Positions 53,207 through 61,806 of a DNA stretch of 64,000 bases are shown in pieces; position 1 is the first letter of the stretch, and each line of letters begins with the position of its first letter. This DNA comes from Oscillospiraceae bacterium. Lineage in GTDB: Bacteria; Bacillota; Clostridia; Oscillospirales; Ruminococcaceae. Location: assembly GCA_900768125.1 (NCBI GenBank), contig CAAGBS010000047.1, positions 14,551 to 78,550 on the forward strand, written 5' to 3'. A model generated the notes under the pieces. The model worked only from the letters and a program-made list of their open reading frames with translations. It was not told the DNA's origin and did no database searches. Position numbers and translations under genes: made by a program.

Positions 53207-54386
53207 GAAATCGGCGCTCCGGGCGAGTGGTCCGAAAAAACCGTGTTTGAAACAGGACTTTTATCCCCGGAGGACTGGAAAACAGGGTGGATAGCGTAAA
53301 AGAGGGCGAAAACGTCATCACGGCAGAGCTTGCGGACGGCTGGTACAGAGGCGCTCAGGGCGCATGGGGACACACCTACATCTACGGAACTCAGACAAAG
53401 ATTATATGTCAGCTGGAACTTACCAATCATGCCGGTATGACAAAAACGGTCTGCACAGATTCCTTGTGGGACTGGAGCTGCGACGGCAAGCGACTTTTCG
53501 CTGACCTGAAGGAAGGCAAAGTAGTCGACGCACGCAGACAGCCGTCCTATTCCGGAAAGGCGCACGCCGTGAAATTTAACGCTGTCATTTCTGCGTCAGA
53601 CAACTTTCCGGTAAAGCGCCGCGAAAGATTCACGCCAGTGCTCATAACTACTCTCTCGGAAAAAACAGTGCTGGATTTCGGTAAGAATATATCGGGATCT
53701 GTCGGATTCCGTCTCAGCGCGAAAAACGTGCAGAAACTGTTCCTCGCTTCTGGTCCAGGGCGGTATATTCCGGTTTCAGCCAGACCGGAAAATACCTTGT
53801 GAACCGTGGACAGTCCTACGGCGAATGGGCTGAACCGGACGATGTGTGCGCATTCAGCGTAAACGACTTTATTTTCCCGCACCCGGAGGAATCAACTGCG
53901 TACACCTGCTGCATAATGAAGCACATGACCGAAATAGCCGAACATCTCGGAAAATCAGCGGACGCCGACCTGTACCGCAGATACGCCGAAGGCTGCAAAA
54001 AGGCTTATCAGGAGCTTATTGAAAAGCCGCAGTTCTCGCTTGACACCGACAAGCAGGCAAAACTTGTCCGTCCGCTTGAAATGGGACTACTGACTGATAA
54101 GCAGCGCGATTTCGCGGAAAAGCGTCTGATAAAGGCGATGGATAATTACGGCTGGCGGCTTGGTACGGGATTCCTTTCAACGCCGTTCATTCTGGACGTT
54201 CTCCGGAAGATCAGTCCGGAATACGCCTACCGTCTGCCGGAAAACGAGGAATGCCCCGGCTGGCGAAAGGAAAGCGGCAGGCTCATTTTTGAGATAGAGA
54301 TACCGCCGAACTGCACGGCAGACATTATTCTGCCGGGTAAGGAATCCGTATCCGTTTCCGCAGGACAGCGGATATTTGAAATATAG
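53201..54386 (+). pseudogene. Alpha-L-rhamnosidase (GH78), decayed
   Basis: Successive fragments match bacterial GH78 alpha-L-rhamnosidases. GEWSEKTVFETGLLSPEDWKTGWIA is the N-terminal module, then a stop. EGENVITAELADGWYRGAQGAWGHTYIYGTQTK and DSLWDWSCDGKRLFADLKEGKVVDARR are the beta-sandwich, then VLDFGKNISGSVGFRL. After a frameshift near 53780 come NRGQSYGEWAEPDD, HPEESTAYTCCIMKHMTEIAEHLGK, and LVRPLEMGLL ... GTGFLSTPFILDVL from the (alpha/alpha)6 catalytic domain. The enzyme would remove terminal rhamnose from glycans. Large internal parts are deleted, so it cannot be active. It abuts the GH3 remnant with no spacer. Confidence 0.9.
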
Positions 54387-54400
54387 AAAGGACGAGAGAA

Positions 54401-54651
54401 ATGAAAGTATTTATGATAGGCGGCACAGGGCTTCTCGTAAGCGAAGCCGAAAAGGTTCTTATCGAAAGAGGTCACGAGGTCGTATCCGTTGCGCTTCCTC
54501 CGCTTTTGAAATGAGCGATGAACAGCTGCGCGGCTATTTCAGGGGCTGCGACGGATTTGTATTCGCCGCGGGAGTTGACGAGCGCGTTGAGTGTCCGCAC
54601 CCGTTCTGCGAGCTTTACGGGAAGTGCAAAGACCATCGGCATGAAGGGTGA
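54401..54651 (+). pseudogene. NAD-dependent epimerase-like gene, first remnant
   Basis: MKVFMIGGTGLLVSEAEKVLIERGHEVVSVALPP is a Rossmann-fold SDR start with an NAD-binding GGTG motif. It ends at an early TGA. In another frame EMSDEQLRGYFRGCDGFVFAAGVDERVECPHPF continues the same protein before a stop at 54651. It therefore has a nonsense/frameshift lesion, a deletion after GVDER, and no C-terminal half. It lies 14 bases after the rhamnosidase remnant. Confidence 0.78.
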
Positions 54652-54659
54652 GTGATATC

Positions 54660-55622
54660 ATGAAGCAGCGTGTATTCGATACCGGCGCTACCGGAGGAAT
54701 GGGCTTTGCAAGCCTGAAAGACTCTGACAAGCAGGATATAGTTATTCTCGCAAGGGAGTCCGAAAAGAACCGTAATATTCTGAAGCCCTATACGGAAACG
54801 CCGGTACTTGAAATAGTATGGGCGACCACAACAACTATGACGACGTGCTAAAATGCGTGAAGGGCTGCGACCTGATCTTTCACATTGCAGCGTTCGTTTC
54901 CCTGCGGCAGACGGGTATAATCGGCAGGGCAATGGCAGAAATTGAGGACGCGATAATGTTCCACAATTGCTTCGATAACGTGCTTAAATACTGCTCCGAC
55001 CGTGATTCGGCGCGTGCGATGAAGAACCTCTGCGCTTTCTTCCACGACGGTACGCATGAGGAGAGCTTCTGGGGACACATCTACAATATAGGCGGCGGCG
55101 CGCCCTGCCGCATCTCCACATACGAGATGTACAGGATAATGTACGGCGCTATCGGCATGACGAATCTTGATATATGCTCAGCCCTAAAAAGTAAGCAACG
55201 CTGAACTTCCACGGTCAGTATTATCTCGATGGCGACAAGCTGGAAAATTACGTGCATTTCCGCCATGATTCAATGCAGTATTTCTATGACTGCTATCTGT
55301 AAAACCTCGGAGCGCTGTGCACTGTTTCAAAGATACTCGGCAGGCTGCGGAGTTCCGCGGCGGCAGGCTGCTCAGCACAGAAATGAACAAAGGCGACTGG
55401 AGCGGCAAGCTGGAATTTCAATGCGCTTTCGGGCATAAATTCACTGCCAGCCCGCGGCTTGTCCCGGAGGGAGGCCACTGGTGCGACGAGTGCGAACGAA
55501 GAAGCTGGAACTATGGCAATCGCGCAAAGGTGGATCCGTTCTTTGCGCAGGTATGGGATCCGCTGCACGGTCCCGATGAACTCCGTGAATATCCGAAAGA
55601 GGTTTCGAAAAAAGATGTGTGA
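54660..55622 (+). pseudogene. NAD-dependent epimerase/dehydratase with zinc-ribbon tail, decayed
   Basis: The gene starts MKQRVFDTGATGGMGFASLKDSD and continues in a second frame as NYDDVLKCVKGCDLIFHIAAFVS, a standard extended SDR N-terminus. After a deletion come LRQTGIIGRAMAEIEDAIMFHN and HDGTHEESFWGHIYNIGGG, then NFHGQYYLDGDKLENYVHFRHD. The end is a separate domain, GDWSGKLEFQCAFGHKFTASPRLVPEGGHWCDECER ... AKVDPFFAQVWDPLHGPDELREYPKEVSKKDV, with CxxC-type zinc-ribbon cysteines. I read these as one gene interrupted by several deletions. The substrate is unknown. Part of the ribbon segment (55317-55622) is still open as a short frame. Confidence 0.78.
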
Positions 55623-55639
55623 AAGCATGAGGTGATCGC

Positions 55640-55666
55640 ATGAAATACTGCCTGGCAATAGATATC
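55640..55666 (+). pseudogene. rhaB: Rhamnulokinase, N-terminal stub
   Basis: ATGAAATACTGCCTGGCAAT begins MKYCLAIDI, the usual start of a FGGY sugar kinase, with GAGGTGATC upstream. The frame then runs into unrelated sequence, so everything after the ninth codon has been deleted. The assignment to rhamnulokinase rests on this short match and on its position before rhaA. Confidence 0.5.
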
Positions 55667-55683
55667 CGACCGCAGCGCGATAC

Positions 55684-56062
55684 TTCCGAAGCATTTTGAA
55701 AAGTGGGCGGAGTTCGCAAAGAAACGTGGAATAGGACTTGATTTCAATCCGACGTTTTTCTCACACCCGATGGTTAGGGATAATCTCACGCTTTCCTCGC
55801 CGGACGAAAACGTGCGCGGCTTCTGGGTGGAACATGGCAGGCGCTGCATTGCCGTTGCAGAATATTTTGCAGAAGAAACCGGATCCCCGCATGAGTGACG
55901 GGCGTGTGCAATGTGCAGAAAGCGCTCCTCAATGCGCTGCTCATGCCGCATGAGGCAATGCGTGAAGTGCAGGAATCCGGCGATATGACCTGACTTATGG
56001 TAATGCAGGAATAACTGAAAACCGCGCCTTTCGGCGACGTCTGGGAGCAGGGCTGGCATGAA
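55684..56062 (+). pseudogene. rhaA: L-rhamnose isomerase, decayed
   Basis: The middle of RhaA is clear: PKHFEKWAEFAKKRGIGLDFNPTFFSHPMVRDNLTLSSPDENVRGFWVEHGRRCIAVAEYFAEETGSPH. A stop follows. About 12 bases on, in another frame, CNVQKALLNALLMPHEAMREVQESGDMT resumes near the C-terminus, with two in-frame stops before LKTAPFGDVWEQ. RhaA converts rhamnose to rhamnulose. The N-terminus and most of the core are missing. The C-terminal frame reads directly into a rhaD fragment. Confidence 0.85.
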
Positions 56063-56292
56063 CGCAACGGCGGCAATCTGACATACCGCATGAAGCCGGA
56101 AGAAGTCGCAGATTGCAGACCGTTTTTCCATGATCCTGCCGAATGGCACGAAATGACACCATTGAAAAGGCTGCTCAGATATGGAACCTTGTTCATTCCA
56201 CCGGGAAAGTCCTCCAGACCATCACAGACGACGATCTCCGCGCCATTGCAAGGAATTTCGGCGTTACTATCAACGAGGACTTTCTTAATTAA
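56058..56292 (+). pseudogene. rhaD: L-rhamnulose-1-phosphate aldolase, decayed
   Basis: Joined in frame to the rhaA end is GWHERNGGNLTYRMKPEEVADCRPFF, the N-terminal RhaD block whose Asn-Gly-Gly-Asn lies at the substrate site. After a deletion, AAQIWNLVHSTGKVLQTITDDDLRAIARNFGVTINEDFLN with a TAA at 56290 matches the C-terminus. The metal-binding histidines and the catalytic glutamate region are absent. The fragments show that the locus once ran rhaB-rhaA-rhaD. Confidence 0.85.
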
Positions 56293-56312
56293 AATCTCCG
56301 CACAATAATGAA

Positions 56313-56345
56313 GTCCCCGCAAAGCCATGGCTCTGTGGGGGCTTT
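56313..56345 (+). terminator. Terminator after the rhamnose locus
   Basis: An imperfect stem (CCCCGCAAAGCC/GGCTCTGTGGGG) around a short loop, then GCTTTTCATTTTA. It still marks the end of the old rhaD gene and also faces the end of the helicase gene. Confidence 0.75.
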
Positions 56346-56359
56346 TCATTTTATGCGGC

Positions 56360-59300
56360 TCATTTCAGCAATTCCAGTATCTCTTCGGAGGTCATGCTCA
56401 TGATATTTCCGGAGTTCTCCCCGCCGCTGAGTACGATATCCGCAAGCCCGGATTTTGCCTGCTGCAACTCGCGTATCTTCTCCTCGATGGTATTCCTGGT
56501 GATGAGCTTATAGATCTGCACGTTTTTCTTCTGCCCGATTCGGTAAGCGCGGTCGGAAGCCTGATTTTCAGCCGAGCTGTTCCACCACGGGTCGTAGTGT
56601 ATAACAACGTCCGCGCCGGTGAGGTTAAGCCCCGTGCCGCCTGCTTTCAGCGATATCAGAAATACGCTGGTATCGTCGGTGTTGAAGCTATTCACCATTT
56701 TCAGCCGCTGCGCGGGTTTTGTGGAACCAGTCAGCATGAAATACCGTATTCCCATGCCGTCAAGACGCGCCGCGACAATATCCAGCATTGACGTGAACTG
56801 CGAGAACAAAAGCAGCTTGTGCCCGGAATTAACGCAGCTTTCCACAAGCTCCATGCACTGCTCCAGCTTGGCGCTTTTCCCGGTGTAATTATCGTAGACC
56901 AGCGCAGGGTCGCAGCATATCTGCCGTAATCGCGTCAGCATTGCGAGGATCTTTATTTTTTCGGTGTTATCACCATTTGAAGCCGTCACCGCGGAGCGCA
57001 CCTCCGCAACGTTCGCGGAGTAAATTCCGCTCTGCTCCTTTTCCATTTCCGAAAGCAGCACCGTTTCCGTTTTTTCGGGAAGCTCGGTCAGCACCCCGGA
57101 CTTCATTCTGCGCAGGATAAACGGCTTCACAATGCGCTGCAGCGACTGTTTAGCCTGCTCGTTTCCGTCCTTTACGACCGGGGATTCGTAATGCTGCCGG
57201 AAATACCTGTAGCTGAAAAGATAATCCGGCATGATGTAGTCAAATATGCTCCAGAGTTCCGCAAAGCTGTTCTCTACAGGAGTTCCGGTCAGCGCAAACC
57301 GGCAGCGGCTGTTCACGGATTTCACTGCCTTTGCCGTCTGCGTGGAGCTGTTCTTGATATACTGCGCTTCGTCCAGAAATTCATAGCAAAATTTATGCTC
57401 CTGATACTCCACGAAGTCCCTTGCGATAAGGGAATACGAGGTTATCAAAACATCGTATTTTTCCATTTCTGCAAACTGCGCGGCGCGCTCGGAAGCCGTT
57501 CCCATGACGGCAAGCACCCGCAGTTCCGGCGCGAATTTTTCGATCTCGCCCTGCCAGTTCAGCACCAGGGAAGCCGGACATACGACAAGGCTTCTGCCGC
57601 CTTTGGAGCGCTTTTCGTCAAGCATCAGCGCTGTCGCCTGCAATGTCTTTCCAAGTCCCATGTCGTCCGCGAGAATACCGCCCAGACCATACGCAGACAG
57701 CGTTTTCAGCCACCGGAAACCGTAAATCTGATACTCGCGCAGAATACCGTCAAGCTGTTCCGGAACGCTGATTTTATCAGAATAATCCAACATTTCACGG
57801 TAGGAACTTACCTGCCTGCGGAACTCAGAGCTGCGTTCAATTCTGACATTCCCGGAGGTACTCCCAAGGCTGTCGAGATACAGCATTCTGAACGCCGGAA
57901 CCCTGATTTTTTCTTTCATAAGGGACTTATCCGAAATGTCAAGACTTTCAGTGATTTCAAACAGTTCGGAAAGCCCGTCGTCAAGTATCGAGAAGCTTCC
58001 GTCTTTCAGCTTGTGGTACTTTTTCCCCAGGCGATAAGCCGCGAGAAGCTCCCGCAATTCCTCCGGAGTGTAGCCGTCCGCAGTAAGCTCCAGTTCAAGC
58101 ACGCTGCCGCTCGGGCGGACTCCCAGAGCCGGACGGACCGCAGGACGTATTACTGCTTTTCTGCTGAAACGGTCGGTCGTGTATATCTCCATTTTCTCTG
58201 AAAGCGCGGGTATTCCCTCGGTCAGCAGGCGGTAAATTTCATCGTCGCCGTCAATGTAATACGGATTCTTTTTATCGTCGCGAATGTCAAAATAATTCTT
58301 GACCGACAACTCGCAGGAAGTCTCTGCAAAATGGTCGCAGAACGGATTTTTTCTTTTGCTCTGCTCCGGCGTAAATTTCTCGTCGCCGTAAAGATACTCA
58401 AGCCTTGCAGCGACTTCTCCGCTTGCGTCCATGTCGATATAAAGCCGCGCGCTCAATTCCGGAGGAGTGAAATCCGAGAGCACTTCCAGTCCGGAGAATT
58501 TCACATATTTGCTCACCGGACGGATCACCGCCGTGTAGAATGCCGCGATTTCCTTTTCGGAAATCAGCAGTTCTTCCTTTAATGCGGCGTAAAGCAGCGC
58601 TCCGACTGCGTTTGTGAACTCCCTGCCGCAGACGTAAATCTGCTTTTTGTCGCTGTCGATGATAATGCAGAAATTCTGCTCTGCGTTAAATATTTCTATT
58701 TTCCCCACCGGGCGCAAAAAATAGCGTCCCGTGTCAGTTTTCGCGATGTCAAAACTGATTTCCGGGTCGGAAAATTTCACGTCAAAATGACTGCGGCCGT
58801 AATTAACTCCGCTTTCCCTGACTATCTGGAAGAAACGCACTGCGTCCTGCCCATATATCAGAAACCTGCGTTTTCTGTCGGTACCTTCTTTGAAGGTCAT
58901 ACAGATACTGAATGTTAATTCAAGCAGCGCCGAGCTTTGCTCGTCCAGTACTTCCGGGCTGTGTACGAACTCCAGTTCCTTTCCGTATTTCTTGTTCAGC
59001 CTGCCCTGAAAAGCCTGATACATATCGTAAATATCATTCACGACATAGAGTTTTTCGCGCCCTATTTTCAGCGAGTACTTAAGCCCCTCGAACGTTGCTT
59101 CAAGCTCCGGAACAAGCCGTATTCCGTGTTCCTGCGCGTTAATAACGGCTCTTTCGGTATAGTGACTGATAAGTCCCCTGGTGTAATTTGAACTGCGGTT
59201 CGATATCGTTTTGTCATATATGCTCTCAAGATATATGAGCGCGGCGGCAAGGTGCTTGCAGTATCCGCGGTCGTACGGGCAGTCGCAGGAAAGCCCCGAA

Positions 59301-59479
59301 AGCTCGCCCTCCGGGGTTATCGACGCTGTAACGTTGTAGTTCTTCGTTCCTTCAACGATGAAGCGGTAGTTTCCGCTGCTGTCGCATGTCACTTCTTTCA
59401 GTTTTTTCTGGCGGAAATATATCTGTCCGCGCTGAAAAATCGCATAGCTGAAATCGCCCTTGTATGTCCTTATATTCAC
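56360..59479 (-). CDS. SWIM zinc-finger SNF2-family helicase
   Basis: A 1039-residue SF2 ATPase. A SWIM zinc finger near the start (CDCPYDRGYCKH) is followed by a long accessory region and then the Snf2 core: Walker A DDMGLGKT, DEAQ, SFAELWSIFDY, and the C-terminal lobe with LLLFSQFTSML, GGTGLNLTGADVVIHYDPWWN and DRAYRIGQ. Bacterial SWIM-Snf2 proteins are DNA translocases of unclear role. The start is GTG at 59479, preceded by GGAAAAGGA. A longer frame reaches 59530, but its start lies on the -10 of the promoter at 59521-59549, so it would not be transcribed. Intact beside heavily decayed neighbours. Confidence 0.93.
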   Translation of the reverse strand: MNIRTYKGDFSYAIFQRGQIYFRQKKLKEVTCDSSGNYRFIVEGTKNYNVTASITPEGELSGLSCDCPYDRGYCKHLAAALIYLESIYDKTISNRSSNYTRGLISHYTERAVINAQEHGIRLVPELEATFEGLKYSLKIGREKLYVVNDIYDMYQAFQGRLNKKYGKELEFVHSPEVLDEQSSALLELTFSICMTFKEGTDRKRRFLIYGQDAVRFFQIVRESGVNYGRSHFDVKFSDPEISFDIAKTDTGRYFLRPVGKIEIFNAEQNFCIIIDSDKKQIYVCGREFTNAVGALLYAALKEELLISEKEIAAFYTAVIRPVSKYVKFSGLEVLSDFTPPELSARLYIDMDASGEVAARLEYLYGDEKFTPEQSKRKNPFCDHFAETSCELSVKNYFDIRDDKKNPYYIDGDDEIYRLLTEGIPALSEKMEIYTTDRFSRKAVIRPAVRPALGVRPSGSVLELELTADGYTPEELRELLAAYRLGKKYHKLKDGSFSILDDGLSELFEITESLDISDKSLMKEKIRVPAFRMLYLDSLGSTSGNVRIERSSEFRRQVSSYREMLDYSDKISVPEQLDGILREYQIYGFRWLKTLSAYGLGGILADDMGLGKTLQATALMLDEKRSKGGRSLVVCPASLVLNWQGEIEKFAPELRVLAVMGTASERAAQFAEMEKYDVLITSYSLIARDFVEYQEHKFCYEFLDEAQYIKNSSTQTAKAVKSVNSRCRFALTGTPVENSFAELWSIFDYIMPDYLFSYRYFRQHYESPVVKDGNEQAKQSLQRIVKPFILRRMKSGVLTELPEKTETVLLSEMEKEQSGIYSANVAEVRSAVTASNGDNTEKIKILAMLTRLRQICCDPALVYDNYTGKSAKLEQCMELVESCVNSGHKLLLFSQFTSMLDIVAARLDGMGIRYFMLTGSTKPAQRLKMVNSFNTDDTSVFLISLKAGGTGLNLTGADVVIHYDPWWNSSAENQASDRAYRIGQKKNVQIYKLITRNTIEEKIRELQQAKSGLADIVLSGGENSGNIMSMTSEEILELLK

Positions 59480-59520
59480 GTGTATTCCTTTTCCGGTGGC
59501 TCTGAAATCGTTTTGCTTCC

Positions 59521-59549
59521 ATTTTATCACAAATACACGCTGTTGTCAA
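59521..59549 (-). promoter_or_regulatory. Promoter of the SWIM-Snf2 helicase
   Basis: Minus strand TTGACA (59544-59549), 17-base spacer ending TGTGA, TAAAAT (59521-59526). It implies transcription from near 59514 and so decides the GTG start at 59479. Confidence 0.82.
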
Positions 59550-60030
59550 TTGCTTTATAGGTAAAATGCCGAAAACTACCCCAAACAAAACATTGATACA
59601 CTTGCCATTAGTGAACCTGTAAACCGCCGCATACCGAAAACGAAATGATGTTGTATAATAAAACTTGACACACTACGCTCAAGATAAATTACCACTGTTG
59701 TACAACATGATTGCCTTTTATAATTATATTCATACATATAATATACTATTGTGCAAGCATATTAAGACAAAATCTTCAACAGCTTCTTGTGTCGGTGCAT
59801 TAATATACAACGCTAGCAACTCCTCATTGTACATTCTGACGGAAAATCGGGTTTTGCATATAAGCGAAGCGTAATATTGACAAAACTGATCGCGCAATCG
59901 CACAGCAATAATTATGCGGTATTACCTTAATGGGCTGCAAATACACAAAATCCCCAAAACGCCTTATGTAATTGGCTAAAAGTCGCATTTACGCGGCTTT
60001 ATGAAAACAAACTTTTGTTGATAAATAACA
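59550..60030. other. AT-rich gene-free stretch
   Basis: About 480 bases with much lower GC than the preceding genes, short unsupported frames only, and several TTGACA- or TATAAT-like words. I see no convincing gene, repeat or RNA here. The change in composition marks the left edge of an accessory segment that runs to the IS element. Confidence 0.6.
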
Positions 60031-60059
60031 TTGACTTATCATGCGGATTATGCTAAAAT
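60031..60059 (+). promoter_or_regulatory. Promoter of the DUF2798-like gene
   Basis: TTGACT (60031-60036), 17-base spacer with TATGC before the -10, TAAAAT (60054-60059). Confidence 0.72.
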
Positions 60060-60162
60060 ATTAAAGCAAACTGAATAGCAAGGGTTTTATTGGAAACGTA
60101 CATTCTCCGAATGATTAACGAACAACACTTATGCTGCAACGTTAATACAGGAGGATTTTTTT

Positions 60163-60657
60163 ATGCCCAAGAACTTATTTCAGGAAATCATTTTCACGAT
60201 AATTATGGTCATCGTGATGGTCTATGCGATGATATGCTACAACATTGCACTGAGCACCGGAGGAATGTCTAATTTCGTGTTCCTCGCCGCTTTTAAAGAG
60301 CTTGCTGTCATGGGTCCCATCGCATTTGTGCTGGATTTCTTCCTTGTCGGAAAAATCGCAAAAGCAAAGGCGTTCAAGATGATCGATGTCAGAAAGGACA
60401 ATCCGTTTCACCTCGTTATCGCGATATCTGTCGTGTCAGTTATCTTCATGTGCCCGCTGATGAGCCTTGCTGCGACCCTGCTTTTCAAGGACGCAGGCAG
60501 CGAATTTGTCGCTGTATGGCTCCAGACAACGGCGCTGAATTTCCCGATGGCGCTTTGCTGGCAGCTGTTCTTTGCAGGTCCTGCCGTAAGATTTGTTTTC
60601 TCCCTTATTTTCAGGGAGAAGAAAAGCGCGGCTGCTGAAAGCGAAGAGACTGCATAA
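60163..60657 (+). CDS. DUF2798-like four-helix membrane protein
   Basis: A 164-residue protein with four hydrophobic helices and AGGAGG before the ATG. Two homologous halves are visible (IIFTIIMVIVMVYAMICYNIALSTGG and LVIAISVVSVIFMCPLMSLAATLLF), each followed by a segment with hydrophobic Phe/Trp residues, the pattern of DUF2798 proteins. The function is unknown. It is monocistronic and followed by a hairpin at 60676. Confidence 0.78.
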   Translation: MPKNLFQEIIFTIIMVIVMVYAMICYNIALSTGGMSNFVFLAAFKELAVMGPIAFVLDFFLVGKIAKAKAFKMIDVRKDNPFHLVIAISVVSVIFMCPLMSLAATLLFKDAGSEFVAVWLQTTALNFPMALCWQLFFAGPAVRFVFSLIFREKKSAAAESEETA

Positions 60658-60675
60658 TTCAAGTTTCAATAATAA

Positions 60676-60712
60676 CAGCACCGGAAGTGATTTTCGTCCA
60701 CTCCCGGTGCTG
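60676..60712. terminator. Terminator hairpin, loop-inverted duplicate of 50604-50636
   Basis: CAGCACCGG (60676-60684) pairs with CCGGTGCTG (60704-60712), with a further AGTG/CACT pairing inside. The flank 60664-60683 is identical over 20 bases to 50590-50609, while the loop TTTTCGT is the reverse complement of the loop ACGAAAA there. Confidence 0.85.
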
Positions 60713-60730
60713 TTTGTTATCAAGGGATAA

Positions 60731-60770
60731 TCAGAAGCCGCCGCAATGTTTTTTCTTGTCAAGCAAAACC
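60731..60770 (-). pseudogene. 3' remnant of a second PfkB-family kinase
   Basis: On the minus strand the last codons before TGA (60731-60733) read KKKHCGGF, matching the KHYGGF end of the PfkB kinase at 50648. The same terminator type follows. Nothing upstream resembles the rest of the gene, so the body was deleted. Support comes from both the codons and the shared downstream flank. Confidence 0.6.
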
Positions 60771-60821
60771 GTACCAACTTTCACCAAAGGATAATGTACT
60801 TCACCGCCGCCATTTTACGCC

Positions 60822-60850
60822 TTGACTTTTCACGCAGAATACAGTATAAT
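60822..60850 (+). promoter_or_regulatory. Promoter of the UPF0158 gene
   Basis: TTGACT (60822-60827), 17-base spacer, TATAAT (60845-60850). A leader of about 150 bases precedes the start at 61009; no riboswitch-like structure was recognised in it. Confidence 0.8.
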
Positions 60851-61008
60851 ATATAACAGAAACAGGTCAAAAGCGCGGTTATGCAGGCGACATGAACCGC
60901 CTGGCATACTGTGACGTAAACTTAAGGAAATATCGGCAATAAACTAACGTTTTTGACGCGGCTTTATAATTTCAGTCCGGAAACCGCTGGAAAAACACGG
61001 AGAACACT

Positions 61009-61419
61009 ATGGACAATGAACTTATCAGATGTATAGCCGAATTATTAGAACAGGTTTCAGACGAAAACGAATTTCTATACCGGAAATCTACCGGTGAAAT
61101 AATCGACAGAAATCCCGATTTCATTGACAAAAGAACTTTGGAAGATATAGAGGTCAACGAACAGGATTATATTCTTCTGCCCACACAGTACGATATTCAC
61201 GAATATCAAATCATGAAAGACTTTGCGTTGGAATGCCCATATGAACAGATGAGAGAACGAATGCTCGCTTCGCTTCGGGGAAGCGGGGCATTCCGGAGGT
61301 TCAAGGACGCGGTTTATTATCTTGGAATCCGCGACGACTGGTTTGCATACAGAACTAAACGATTCAGTGAAATTGCAGAACAATGGTGCAAACAAAACGG
61401 ACTGCTGCAAACAAAGTAA
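61009..61419 (+). CDS. UPF0158-family protein
   Basis: A 136-residue soluble, acidic protein with the UPF0158 pattern: an N-terminal helix ending EFLYRKSTGEII, a VNEQDYILLPTQYDIHEYQIMKDFA block, then GSGAFRRFKDAVYYLGIRDDWFAYRTKRFSEIAEQWCKQN. The family has no known function and is often found in accessory regions. CGGAGA precedes the start. The gene has lower GC than the housekeeping genes in the window. Confidence 0.85.
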   Translation: MDNELIRCIAELLEQVSDENEFLYRKSTGEIIDRNPDFIDKRTLEDIEVNEQDYILLPTQYDIHEYQIMKDFALECPYEQMRERMLASLRGSGAFRRFKDAVYYLGIRDDWFAYRTKRFSEIAEQWCKQNGLLQTK

Positions 61420-61706
61420 AGACCGCACAATATAGAAGCTCCCGCAACCGGAAGAACTGGAGCGCTTCTTTGGTTTTTGTGTGATGTTTAACTCTGTTAT
61501 TGTATTTCATCACATATAAACCCGTCGTTTTCAGCTTCTTTATGACAGCACAGCAGTATGAGAAGAGTAGTACTTTCTCAGATTGTCGAACTGTAGCTTA
61601 TTATGTCAGCACGTTATTATGAAACTTCTTAAAAATTGAGGGATAATTTCTCTATAACTAAATAACCGCAAACCAACCGGCATAATGAGTGATTAGTATA
61701 TTGGTA
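61420..61706. other. AT-rich spacer with one hairpin
   Basis: After the UPF0158 stop there is an imperfect stem (AGAAGCTCC near 61431, GGAGCGCTTCT near 61466) followed by TTTGGTTTTTG, a probable terminator. The rest is AT-rich with no supported gene. Confidence 0.55.
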
Positions 61707-61735
61707 TTGAAATTTTAGTTGGGCTGTGATATAAT
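61707..61735 (+). promoter_or_regulatory. Promoter of the GH114-like lipoprotein gene
   Basis: TTGAAA (61707-61712), 17-base spacer ending TGTGA, TATAAT (61730-61735). Confidence 0.78.
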
Positions 61736-61806
61736 GAGGAAAATGGGTGTAAATCTGCCTTATAAATTTGGAGATGGCACCTTCTTTATTTAGGAGCAAA
61801 AAAGAA

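Noticed and set aside
59665..59874. A 69-codon plus-strand frame in the AT-rich stretch
   Set aside because: No ribosome-binding site, no recognisable domain, and AT-rich low-complexity sequence; not supported as a gene.
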